From positions 10,677,001-10,741,000 of the forward strand of contig NC_046681.1 in assembly GCF_009870125.1 (NCBI RefSeq): 64,000 nt of DNA. Reading direction: 5' to 3'. The DNA comes from Drosophila pseudoobscura (taxonomy: Eukaryota > Arthropoda > Insecta > Diptera > Drosophilidae). A program made the position numbers and the translations under genes. A model generated the notes under the pieces. The model saw nothing but the letters and a program-made list of their open reading frames with translations. It searched no databases and was not told the DNA's origin. Below are positions 34,853 through 45,320 of the stretch, piece after piece. The first letter of the stretch is position 1. Each line of letters starts with the position of its first letter.

Positions 34853-37808
34853 CTACGGCTGCGGCTCAATGGGAGTCACCCCCAGGTGGCTATTCCCAAG
34901 GAAATCCATATCCGGGCACTGCGAAATCGCCCGACCAATGTCGTATGGCTGCAGGCAGAGCGGCAGATTGGCGGCGGGCGGCGGCAGCTGTTCAATGGTG
35001 TCCTGGTGGAGCTTTACTGCCACAGAACGGCGCACCAGTCGCTCCACAAACATGCTCAGCACACGGCCGAGCAGTGTCAGGGAGAGCGACTGTGAGACAC
35101 CCGGCGTGGACTCTTCCGCTTCGAGGCCGATGTTGATGTCCTTGCACATGTCCTGGACCAGCTGCGTCGCCGTCTCAAGGTGCTCCGGTGGGGGCAGGTA
35201 CAGCAGCTGGCGATTGTTTGCCACAGAGGCGCACTGCGCTTTTCGCTGGCTGAGGGGTCGAAGATTGGACGCGTCCACACCCAAGACATCGATGAACTCT
35301 TGATACTGTATTTCGTGTTCATGCCCCTGAAGGCGACCCGTTTGCTTCGCTATCCAGGCATCGATGCGATTGGTGGAGCTGACACTGCAATAGGCCGACA
35401 GATGCGGTTGTGGATCCTCCTTGAGCTGGTCCTGGACACGCTGTGACAGCTGCTCTTCGCTTCCCTGCTTCGTTTGCCGCTTTTCGGTGGGTGTCAACAT
35501 CTTCAGCGGCGGTGTGTACGCATGTAGACGGGCAAAGCCCACGATCTCACGCAGGCTCCAGTATACCTCCTTGCCACTGTCATACAACTGCTGCAATCCA
35601 GGGTGCTGCATCATACAGCGACGCAGGTGCCGAGCCCGCACGTACTCGTAGAAACGTTGGCGCAACGCAGACTGTTCCTGGAAGGCCAACAGATTGGGGG
35701 GACACACGAAGGCCGGCTCTTCATCCCCTCTCGGACTGCCTGTCAGTGGCAAGCGCCGCAGCAGAAACTCCACAGCGCTGCGCATGCTCTTGAACTGGAC
35801 ACTGCCAAAGATCTGATCCAGTTTCCGCGGTCGAATCGGTGCAGTATTTACCAGAGATGATGTCCAGCAGCGTTTCGGCAACATGTTGAGCAGTTCCTGC
35901 AGCTCCTCCTTCATATAAACACTCGTCATGTCTGCATAGCCATGATCGTGCTGGATGCACACCAGCTGATGGCGGCGATTTACTGCCGGCGCCTTCAGCA
36001 GACTCACTTGCGGCTTCAGCAGCGATCGCTGCTGTGTCGCTTGTTTCAGCTTGCTCTGCTGCGGATCGATAATGTACAGCTTTCCCGCCTTCTGGAAGAC
36101 AACATTTTGCTTGGCCCGATGTCCGTTCTGAGCCTGTCGCACCTGACCCGATTTCTCACTCTTGATGGGGCTTGGACTGTTACCATTGACGGGCAGGTGT
36201 GCCACAGATGGCCGCGAGGCGCTTGGCCGAGTTACATTCACTCGGAGTGGCGATCTCAACGGTATAGTTCCTGTGGGCGGCTGCATTTTGGGGCTATAGC
36301 TGAGCTTCAGGGGCTCCGTGACCAAAACCGTTGGCTCAATCTGCTCGATGTCGTCGCTCATTTCGATCTTGTTGATGCCGGCAAAGAGGTTGTCATCCAG
36401 TTCCTCTTTGTTTTGGGTGATGGATATCGTTCGGGGCTTTAAACACTCAATGGGTGGTGGGAAGGGAGCTGGAGGAAGAGCAGAAGGAGCTGGAAGAGCA
36501 GCAGCAGAAGGTGAAGGAGCAGCCACAGGCATTGGGGGAGGAGGAGGCTCGATTGGTTCCTGCTTGACCTTAGCTCGTTCCGATCTCAACCAAATCTCGA
36601 CAGTAGTCTCCGCCCCCATCGTATGAAGGCCACACATTGTCTTATCCAGCACGACCGTGTGCATGAGCTGCACGGGCTTTTGGCGCAGATGCTCGTGGAA
36701 GAACAGCTGTATCCGCATGGGGAACTCGCCCCAGCCACGACGATTCAACTGAAATGGCGGCGCATGAACATCCACAATGTCGTTGGGCCGATACGAATGA
36801 TGCAGCTGAAAGCGCACCTAAAATGAAAATAGAATGGGTTAAAAAGGTTGCACTGGCTAACAGCGACAGACTCACCTTCTTGATATACGTCTCCAGGGGT
36901 TTTGGCAGATCTTTACCCTGGACATAGACCAGCCATTTGTAGACAAGGGCCTGGCCACCATTCTCCAATGTAGTTTTGCCTTCCCCACCAATGTATTTGG
37001 ATGTGTTGCCCACCACAAAGTTGAATTTGTTCTTGTTGTTCAATCGCGAAGCATTCAGCTCCAGTTGCTGCTGCTGTTGCCGCTCGTGTGCCTGACGACT
37101 GGTGCATGGCTGCTCATCTTCCACCTTGATATTGATTGATTGCTGCTGTTGATCTTTTGAATGATCGATGACAATTCCCTGCTCGCGAATCTTTTGCTGT
37201 CTGCGACGCTCCGCACGGCGGTGCGCTGGGTTTCGCTGCCTTATTGTCTGCTTGGCCAGTGTGGCAGCCGTGCGCTCTGGCAGGTGGTTCTGGATGAGCA
37301 ATGGGCGCTTTCCGACAATCTTCTTAATGGCCGGATGCAGAGGCAACTGTGGACCAGCGCTTTCATCGCTGAACAGTGATTCGCCACCGCGCACTTTGGC
37401 CACGTCGCCCGCTGTGAGGGGAACCTGTTGCTTCCTATAGTACTCGCTGACCACTTCAAAGCGCAGCTTGTCCAGCAGTTGACGCGCCTGCAGCAGTCGT
37501 CTATCTATCTCGGCCAGCTGCTCATCCTTAAGCGAGATTTCCCTCTGAAATTCTACGCGGACGATCTCACAGATACGCTCCAACTTCTCCGTTGTGTCTG
37601 GCACGGGCACGCGCTGTGGCTGAGCTGATTTATCCAACTCTTCTTCCTCCTCCTCGGCCGCCGACTCCGTCTCCAGTTTCGTCCGCTTTTGCTGGTTTGT
37701 AGCTGCATCCTCACTATCTTCATTAGTTGAAGCTGTTTGGAGATAGTCTGGATCGTGGTACTCGCTGTGTTTGCGCTTCTTTGGCGTCCCTGGCGCGCTC
37801 TGCTCCAT
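34853..37808 (-). CDS. D12: D12, YEATS2-like subunit of the ATAC acetyltransferase complex
   Basis: Two exons (37808-36876 and 36817-34853) give 965 aa. YEATS2 reads acylated histone H3K27 and scaffolds ATAC, the Gcn5/Atac2 histone acetyltransferase complex. The YEATS domain (about residues 260-392) spans the exon join. It includes YKWLVYVQGKDL, HHSYRPNDIVDV, and the reader-loop block RRGWGEFPMRIQLFFHEH, and ends GAETTVEIWL. The N-terminal part is basic and has an early helical segment (about 75-130). The C terminus has a conserved helical region (ETATQLVQDMCKDINIGLE, then LLGRVLSMFVERLVRR) that resembles a histone-fold or partner-binding segment; this is an inference. It is head to head with Chrac-14, another reported ATAC subunit. 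Confidence 0.92.
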
Positions 37809-38594
37809 GTGCTGTGCGCGGCGCTTAAATTCGTTGGCACACGCACAAGGCTCTTATCACCTGTGTTCGCAGAAAATATATTTCAAGTTATGCCGAAGCT
37901 GGTTGCACATTTATGCCGACTTTTTGGTAAAGTGGCAAAAATAAAGCGCAAACAAATGTGGACTAAATTAGTGGTGCTGCTAGACAGTGTTGCCATTTTA
38001 GCCTATTTAAGGCTAGATCTAGCTTATTTGAAAACGGAAAAGCTTGAAAAATTATGAAAATCTGATACCTTAAATCTAGCCATATTTTTAGGCAAATCGA
38101 ACAAAAAGTATGTTTGTTAAGACCAAGCTTAGGAACAAAATGACTGTTAAATCCTTAAACTCAATATTAAAAAACAAGGTTTGTTTTAATTTTTTTAATT
38201 TTAATTAATTTTAATTAATTTAATTTTTTAATTTTAATTAATTTTAATTAATTTAATTTTTTAATTTTAATTAATTTTAATTAATTTAATTTTTTTAATT
38301 TAAATTAATTGTCTGATGAACTATAATTCTTTTGAATTTTACGAAATGTGTATATATATGTGTTTTTTTATTTTTAGCCATTTTTAGCTTGTTCTAGCTT
38401 GTGTTTTTGTGAAATCTAGCTTATTTTGACGCTCAAAACCTGGCCACACTGCCAATCCCAGAATTTCATGCGTTGGTGCTTTCCAGCACCGTCAGCTGTT
38501 TTGTTTACGCGGGAAGAGACGGACGCCGGATCACATCCAACATTCAGCATTTTGAACGTTAAGTTAGCTAAAGGACAAGGAACCTCAGCAGAAA
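37809..38594. promoter_or_regulatory. Bidirectional D12/Chrac-14 promoter region
   Basis: On the D12 side TGGCAACACTG lies at 37985-37995 (minus strand). On the Chrac-14 side TGGCCACACTG lies at 38441-38451. Each is one or two mismatches from Motif 1. Both are flanked by clusters of TAGC/CTAGCTT strings (38003-38030 and 38378-38430), giving a roughly mirror-image layout around a 33-bp AT minisatellite. Confidence 0.55.
38191..38309. repeat. 33-bp AT minisatellite
   Basis: Three near-identical 33-bp units (38191-38223, 38224-38256, 38257-38289) made of T6-AATTTTAATTAA-type segments are followed by a partial, altered fourth unit. The array lies between the divergent D12 and Chrac-14 promoters. 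Confidence 0.9.
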
Positions 38595-38978
38595 ATGGTT
38601 GAACGTATTGAGGATTTGAACCTACCCAATGCAGTGATTGCGCGGCTAATCAAGGAGGCCTTGCCTGATGGGGCGAACGTGAGCAAGGAGGCGCGTGCGG
38701 CCATTGCCAGAGCTGCGTCCGTTTTTACAATCTTTGTGACATCCTCATCGACGGCACTGGCACACAAACAGAACCACAAGACCATCACGGCAAAGGATAT
38801 AATGCAGACCCTAACGGAACTGGACTTTGAGAGTTTCGTGCCGTCGCTGTCGCAGGATCTGGAAGTGTATCGCAAAGTTGTGAAGGACAAAAAGGACAGC
38901 AAGGCCAGCAAGAAGGATGCCAGTGGTGCTGCAGATGTCTCTGCCAGTGGCAGTGGAGCAACCGAAGAGGCACTTTAA
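38595..38978 (+). CDS. Chrac-14: Chrac-14, histone-fold protein (POLE3 family)
   Basis: A single exon encodes 127 aa. Residues about 7-92 form an H2B/NF-YB-type histone fold (LNLPNAVIARLIKEALPDG, ISKEARAAIARAAS-like helix 2, HKTITAKDIMQTLTELDF). A Lys-rich tail and an Ala/Ser/Gly/acidic end follow. It pairs with Chrac-16 in the ISWI nucleosome-sliding complex CHRAC, and POLE3 is also a DNA polymerase epsilon subunit. It has also been reported in ATAC, which gives meaning to its divergent pairing with D12. The usual family length is about 128 aa, so the gene is complete. Confidence 0.95.
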   Translation: MVERIEDLNLPNAVIARLIKEALPDGANVSKEARAAIARAASVFTIFVTSSSTALAHKQNHKTITAKDIMQTLTELDFESFVPSLSQDLEVYRKVVKDKKDSKASKKDASGAADVSASGSGATEEAL

Positions 38979-39259
38979 TCAAATATTAGCCCTAAGTTAT
39001 CTTAAGCTTAAACTTAGTACATATATTATTTTGTTGTAAGGATCGAAAACTCCACACACATATTCGATGGTATCCATTATAAACTAATCTACATAAACAA
39101 AAAAGTCGGCATGTTTTGTTGTCTATTAATTCCCAGAATCGTGCATTCATTCCAATGTCTACTGTACTACTGTACTCTACTATATTCGTGGCAGTTTACA
39201 ACACTATTTATTTTTTTTTGCATGTTTTATATTATTGGAGTTGTATATTAGCATGAAGC

Positions 39260-42200
39260 ATGGGAGTCACGGGCTTGTGGAAGCTAATCGAGCCCTGCGG
39301 CAAGCCCGTGCCGGTTGAGACTTTAGAAGGGAAAATACTGGCCGTGGGTGAGTCTTCGATTTCACGGCTTTGTGAAATTATATCTAATTTCAATTGTAAC
39401 CACGCTCTTGCAGACATATCCATATGGCTCCATCAGGTTGTGAAGGGTTTCCAGGATAACAAGGGCTCCGCTCTGAACAATGCCCATCTTTTGGGTTTGT
39501 TTCATCGCCTGTGCAAGCTGCTCTACTACCGGGTGAGGCCAGTCTTCATATTCGATGGATGTACGCCTCAACTGAAAAGGGATACGATTGTGGGTTATTC
39601 TTTTGCCTCTGTCTTTGTCGCACTTGCAAGACTAACATTTGTTGATGCTCTCTTTTTAGGCGCGTCGTCAGCAGCAGCGCAATAAACTTAGCAACGAAGC
39701 AGACCGCATACAGGCTCTTCTCTTGCAGTCCCTGGCCAGGGAGAAGGTTGTGCAACAGGCGCTGGGCAAGAATGCTGAGCTTTTGTTGAAATCACCGGTG
39801 AAACGACCGCCGCCCAGCAAGTCCAAAAACGATGATGATGATCTATTTAAGCTGCCAGAATTGCCGGCTTTGGCCGCTGGGCAGGATAACCCAGATGAAA
39901 GCGACCAGGATTTGGACTACACCAGTGCCACTGCCACTTCGGATAGCTCATTTGATGAGTCCACCGCTCGACATGCGTACAATTCGAGTCTGCAGGCCAT
40001 CGATGTCAAGAGTCAGAACTTTAAGAACCTTCCCGCCGACGTTCGTCACGAGATACTCACCGACATCAAGGAGACGCGCAAACAGTCTTCGTGGGGGCGC
40101 CTGCATGAGTTACCCGCCCGCAGCGATGACTTCTGCTCCTTCCAGATGAAGCGTCTGCTGAAGCGACGCGCCGTCCAGGAGAGCCTGGAGCAGGCGGAAC
40201 AGGAAATGGGCGGACACACGCTTACCTATTCCGAGCTGTGTGACTTTTTCAGCGAGGAGGGTATTGTAACGCCCACGGCCATAGAGCAGAGCACGCGGCA
40301 AATCAGCTCGGATGAGCATACGCGATTCCTGCTGGTCAGGGATCTCAAGAAGAAGGCATTGGAGAGCACCAAAACCGAGATGAAAATGGAGACAATTGAG
40401 GAGCTGCCAGAGACAAAGCCGCCAGTTGATGAGGAGAAGCCATCTACATCCGGCAAGGCGGAGACTGTTGAAATGGGCACTGAATACGATGCGGACTTGG
40501 CGCAGGCCTTGGCCCTCTCACTGGAAGAGAGCACCACAAAAGTGTATGACGAGAAGGACTACGACTATGACTCGGATCAGGAGTTGCGGCTCAATCGCGC
40601 TCAAAGCAAACAGTTGCGACACGCAGCCAAGGGTCCGGCCAGGGCATACATGATTGAATATGGCGGCATGAACGATGAGGAGGTGGGCAACATAATGGAG
40701 TCCACTCAATTGAATGATACGCAAAGCCTCGAACACTTACTAGGCACAACTGTAGTCCCCGTCGATATAGCAAACGATTCAGTGGAGGAGGCCAAGCAAC
40801 TCTCAAAGGCCATTGAAGAGAGCAAGAAGAGTCTCCTAGAGGATAAGGTACAGATAATAGACACGGATACGGACTCTGATTTGGAGGAAGTTGTGGAAAC
40901 CAAGGCATCGGCTGGTCTAGAAATTCGTTTGGACATCACTAATAATCTAAAACCCACCAACGATCTATTTGCGGATATATTCGAAGAGGACTCTGGCAAG
41001 GAAAAAGCGGCAGATGAAAGCGAAGATGATGAAGATTTCATAGAAGTACCAGAGAGTGAGGAATTGAATATCATTGAAGATTCACAGGAGAAACCAATCA
41101 CAGATGAAACTAGTCCAGGAACTGAAATAATCGAAGTAAAAGAAAGCCAAGAAGAAATACCTACTGAACAGGAGGAGAACAAAGAAACAGCAGACACAAG
41201 CCAGGAGAAAACAAAACCTGACTTGGACTCTATATTGAACGACTTGAAAAAGGAAACCGAGGCAGTTAAAGAAATCAAACTAGCAGTGGACGAACCCGAA
41301 ACCAAACCCAAGCCTGTTCTTAGCTCCATTCTCGATGACCTGCAGAAAGAAATCGCTGCCGTGAAGAACATCAAGCTGGAGCAGGTAAAGCTGAACAATA
41401 GCACTATCATTGAGGTATCCTCCGACGACGAAGCAGTCTCCAAAGTCAAAGGCAATGCCAACACCGAAGAAGTGATTGAGTTATGCGACAGCGATGACAA
41501 TCAGAAGCAACGAATTTCCCCCAATAAAACGCCGAGCAAAAACAAATCCATAAAGGATTTCTTTGACACCAGTTATGTGGTGAAAAGGACACCGGACAAG
41601 TCACCAGTGGCCGATAACGGTACACCGCCGGGTACACCAAAGGTACCGCAACCATTCTACAGGAAGCGAACACCCAAATCTGATCGAAAACGAGCTGCTG
41701 GTGGGTCGGACGACAGTGATGAGGGAGTTTCGCCCACGAAAAGGTCCAGCAAGGCTTCAAAGTCTCTTTTTGAGGGAAACGATCCAGAGACGGAGCCACC
41801 TAAGACTGTGGATCCTGAGGTAACTAAGTTATTGGAGCAAATGCCCTTTTTTTAGTTAATCTATAACCTTACTTTTACAGGAACTCATCAGAGATGCAGC
41901 AGAGACCCTTAAGTCCCAGAAGACCTCCGAGGAGCTGCAGTCGATGGCTGATAATTTGGCCCAGGAACGCAAGGACTTGGAAATCGAACGCAATCGACAG
42001 GACCGCATGGGCATGTCCATAAGCCAGCGCATGAGCACAGATTGCCAGGAGCTACTACGCCTCTTTGGGATACCATACATTGTAGCCCCCATGGAGGCCG
42101 AGGCGCAGTGTGCCTTCCTGAATGCCACCGAACTAACGCACGGCACCATCACGGATGACAGCGATATCTGGCTCTTTGGAGGCCGCACTGTCTACAAGAA

Positions 42201-43167
42201 CTTCTTCGCCCAGAACAAGCATGTTCTCGAGTTCCGGGCCGAGCAGATCGAGCAGACATTCAACTGCAATCGGGGCAAGCTGATACAGTTGGCGTGCCTG
42301 GTGGGCAGTGACTACACCACGGGCATTCATGGAATTGGTGCAGTGACGGCCATGGAAATTCTCGCCTCCTTCTCGACCACACTGGATGCCTCCAGCCCTG
42401 CCTCTAGCGGAAACCAATCAGTTTTAGCCACTTTGGTTAGATTCCGGGACTGGTGGCAGGCACACAAGAGCACCAGCCTTCCTCCAGGCAGTTCCGCCCG
42501 CCTGGCGCTTCGAAAGAAGCTGAAGAATATTGAACTGCACGAAGGCTTTCCGAACATGGCCGTGGTGGAGGCGTATCTGGATCCCAAGGTGGACGACAAT
42601 CGCGATGCCTTCAGCTGGGGTTCACCGGATGTGGAATCGATCAGAGAATTCACACGAAAGTCTTTCGGTTGGACGACATCGAAGACAGACGACATCCTCC
42701 AGCCGGTGATCAAGAAAATCAACGAGAAAAAGATTCAAGGTTCCATTCGCAACTATTTCACGGCCAAGAGTGCCTTGAGGGTCCAACAGCCTCAGGTCAG
42801 CAAACGTGTTCAATCGGCCATTGACAAGATGTCGGGCAAGATCGATGCAGAGACGCCGGAGAAACCAAAGAAGGTCGTTCGTACCAGGCGGGCGAAGAAA
42901 GCTGCGACGGAGGCTGAGTCAGCGGATGTGGAATCCGAGGCCAAGCCCGTACGTCCCAAGCGTGGCAAACGAAAGGCTTCAACAACAGAAACACCTGATG
43001 AACAGCCATCCACATCGCAGCCGACGCCAAAACCTGGAAAATGTCCGAGGATACCAGACCCCACAGAAATCATACCACAAAGAGAAAGGGACTTGGAGCA
43101 GATGCGTCTGAACAAGGCCAGGGCAGCGGAAGTGATGAAAAAGGCAGCCAAAAGCACCAAAAAATAA
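39260..43167 (+). CDS. mus201: Mus201, XPG-family nucleotide excision repair endonuclease
   Basis: Four exons (39260-39347, 39414-39589, 39660-41819, 41881-43167) give 1236 aa. XPG cuts damaged DNA 3' of the lesion in nucleotide excision repair. The N nuclease domain starts [12 protein letters not shown], with DISIW at 30-34 and VFIFDG holding Asp77. The I domain contains MEAEAQC (Glu880 and Glu882), [11 protein letters not shown] (about 899-909) and [12 protein letters not shown]. The long spacer between them, typical of XPG, is acidic and carries ubiquitin-interacting motifs ([15 protein letters not shown] is the clearest). A PIP box for [12 protein letters not shown], is at 1094-1101. A basic, KR-rich tail probably holds nuclear localisation signals. 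AATAAA at about 43197 lies fewer than 90 bases before the next gene. Confidence 0.95.
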
Positions 43168-43282
43168 ATCTAAAAAGGGAAGTCATATGTCATTGAAATA
43201 AACATCATATAAAGCTAGATACACAGAGCAAGAAATTTCATGTTTAATATTAAAAAAAAAAACATTTCATTAAATTATAACC

Positions 43283-44623
43283 ATGTATAAGAATACGAAG
43301 GAGGACCGCGTTAGAAAGCGCTTGAAGACCCCCAGTAGAGTCTATCAATCTAAGGTCCAATTAGGACATCAACAAGAAAAAGTTTCCCTAGAAGAGCCCA
43401 ATCTTAAGATACTGCCAGATAAACTATCCATAATTAAGAACTCGGCAACTCATTTGGAACCAAAACAGAGCCATCTCCAAAATGCAGCAGAAGCTACGCT
43501 GAAACAATTGGAAGGTCCCACAGTGAAACCGGAACTTAAGATACTGCCAGATAAATTATGCGAAATCAAGAGATCAGAAACTCATTTGAAACCAAATCAG
43601 GGAGTTCCCCTAGAAGAGCCCAATCTTAAGATACTGCCAGATAAACTATCCATAATTAAGAACTCGGCAACTCATATGGAACCAAAACAGAGCCATCTCC
43701 AAAATGCAGCAGAAGCTACGCTCAAACAAGGGGACGGTCCCACAGAGAAACTTGAACTTAAGATACAGCCAGATGAGCTACCCGTAATCAAGAGATCAGA
43801 AACTCATTTGAAACCAAGGCAGGGACACCTCCAAAAGGCACTTAAAGCTAAGCTCAAAATGGAACACCAACAAGAGAAAGGTCCCCCAGTGAAACCGGAA
43901 CTTAAGATACTGCCAGATAAATTATGCGAAATCAAGAGATCAGAAACTCATTTGGAAACGAAGGACAGCCATCCCCAAAATGTAAACGAGATCAAGTGCA
44001 TATTAGAAGAAGAAAAAGAAGGTAAAGATGTGTCATTTACAGAATTCATAGAAAAGCAGGGATGGGGATCGTTTTCCATGGACTTTTTGAAGGATTTGAA
44101 TGGAAACAAAAGCCAACGCGTCCATCATTCGAGCAGACTCTCCCCAAGGACAAATATAGATAAACTACACACTGCAAGGATGGACTTTAAGTCCATCGAT
44201 TGTTTCGAATCGGTTGAAAGCAATAACAGGATCATCTTTCCATCCTCGTATTGTGCTCATTCCGATGTTGACAACGATTATGTGGCAAAGCAACGTGCAA
44301 AGTGGACCGATTTCTTTGCCCAACAAAAGAAGACGCCAATGGAACTACGCTTGGAGGAGCGGAGAAGACAAATACAGAAGAAAGAGTCAGTAAAGAGGGC
44401 TAACGAACAGCAAAGGACGAAGCAAACCCGAAGTAAGATTCAGCCTAGAAGATCTCTTAGTGCTCTCTACAGAGAGCCTCGACAAACGCACCGCATGCGA
44501 AAAGCTATGGAATCAATTGCCGAGGAACTAGCCGCGATGAACATACAGCCCGAGGAGAGTGGAGAATGCTCACATGGATATATTTGTTCAGGAGAAAGTA
44601 GCTGTAGTCAGTCCAAGTATTAA
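43283..44623 (+). CDS. Uncharacterised repeat-containing protein
   Basis: A single uninterrupted frame of 446 aa starts at ATG 43283, fewer than 120 bases after the mus201 stop codon. Residues about 35-235 hold five copies of a module with core LKILPDKLxxIKxSxTHLxPxQ. The modules alternate between two types (ILPDKLSIIKNSATH and ILPDKLCEIKRSETH), so the larger unit is 222 bp or 74 aa. The C-terminal 210 residues are non-repetitive and charged: FTEFIEKQGWGSFSMDFLKD, RAKWTDFFAQQKKTPMELR, a coiled-coil-like EERRRQIQKKESVKRANEQQ, and a Cys/Ser-rich end. AATAAA at 44654-44659 fits a short 3' UTR. I do not recognise the family. It may be cotranscribed with or depend on mus201, or have its own compact promoter in the gap. 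Confidence 0.75.
   Translation: MYKNTKEDRVRKRLKTPSRVYQSKVQLGHQQEKVSLEEPNLKILPDKLSIIKNSATHLEPKQSHLQNAAEATLKQLEGPTVKPELKILPDKLCEIKRSETHLKPNQGVPLEEPNLKILPDKLSIIKNSATHMEPKQSHLQNAAEATLKQGDGPTEKLELKIQPDELPVIKRSETHLKPRQGHLQKALKAKLKMEHQQEKGPPVKPELKILPDKLCEIKRSETHLETKDSHPQNVNEIKCILEEEKEGKDVSFTEFIEKQGWGSFSMDFLKDLNGNKSQRVHHSSRLSPRTNIDKLHTARMDFKSIDCFESVESNNRIIFPSSYCAHSDVDNDYVAKQRAKWTDFFAQQKKTPMELRLEERRRQIQKKESVKRANEQQRTKQTRSKIQPRRSLSALYREPRQTHRMRKAMESIAEELAAMNIQPEESGECSHGYICSGESSCSQSKY
43388..43965 (+). repeat. 222-bp coding tandem repeat
   Basis: Bases 43388-43609 recur from 43610 with near-identity for about 130 bases and then diverge. The second half of the unit recurs again at 43888-43964 with only a few changes from 43518-43594. 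The period is a multiple of three, so unit number can change without breaking the frame. Confidence 0.85.
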
Positions 44624-44659
44624 TATTAGTATTGCATGAACAAAATGACAACAAATAAA

Positions 44660-45144
44660 TCGTCTGAAGCTTAATTTTGTTTATAACATAAAATCAATAC
44701 AAAATTCACAGAATTCAAATTTCCCGCCGACTGTTGGAAAGTCAGCTGATTTAACAGACGTTTAACAGAAACTCAACCTCCCTCCCACACAAACAATACG
44801 CGCTCTCTCTCGCGTGTGTGTGTGGTGTGGTTGCTTTTGTATGGCTGCTACTCCAATACTCTCGCACTCTCTTCTGTCAGAGCAGGATTTTTATGTATCA
44901 TTTTGAGAGTATATCTAATTGTTCAAAAGGTTGGTCAATACCTTAAAAATATTCAGTCAAATTCATTGCAGCTGAACTTGCTTATATGAATTCATTGTTA
45001 ATTCAAGCAAAGCAATCTTTTATATAAAGTTAGTGTATAAATGCGTCAGTGTGTCTGCTCTGTTCTTCCTGACGTGACATTCCACACTCACTTACGGCGC
45101 ATTCCATACTCTAAACCTTGCTGTAGTCAAAATGAAATAATGGG
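44660..45144. other. Intergenic, repeat-bearing
   Basis: AT-rich sequence with CT/GT microsatellites near 44800-44830. TGACGTGACATTCCACACTCACTTACG at 45069-45095 is split from a repeat family block also seen at 2137-2165. No gene is supported. Confidence 0.45.
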
Positions 45145-45320
45145 AGTACTTAAAAATAGCCACTCTTGTAGAGAATTTATTCATCAATGGCCTAAAATTA
45201 TATGGGCAGAGCTAAAGGTTTTAGTTAGTCGGCATTATTCGACGGAACATCAAAATTGAGCAATATGGTTTCCAATCCTTGACGCAGAACGATTAACCTA
45301 TTATAAGCCAAGGGGGTATT
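45145..45320 (+). repeat. Dispersed repeat family, copy upstream of the 48-kb gene
   Basis: CTTGTAGAGAATTTATTCATC, then TAAAATTATATGGGCAGAGC, TTAGTTAGTCGGCATTATTC, GACGGAACATCAAAATTGAG and TTTCCAATCCTTGACGCAG align with 17075-17215 in the same order and the same orientation relative to the downstream gene. Confidence 0.65.
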
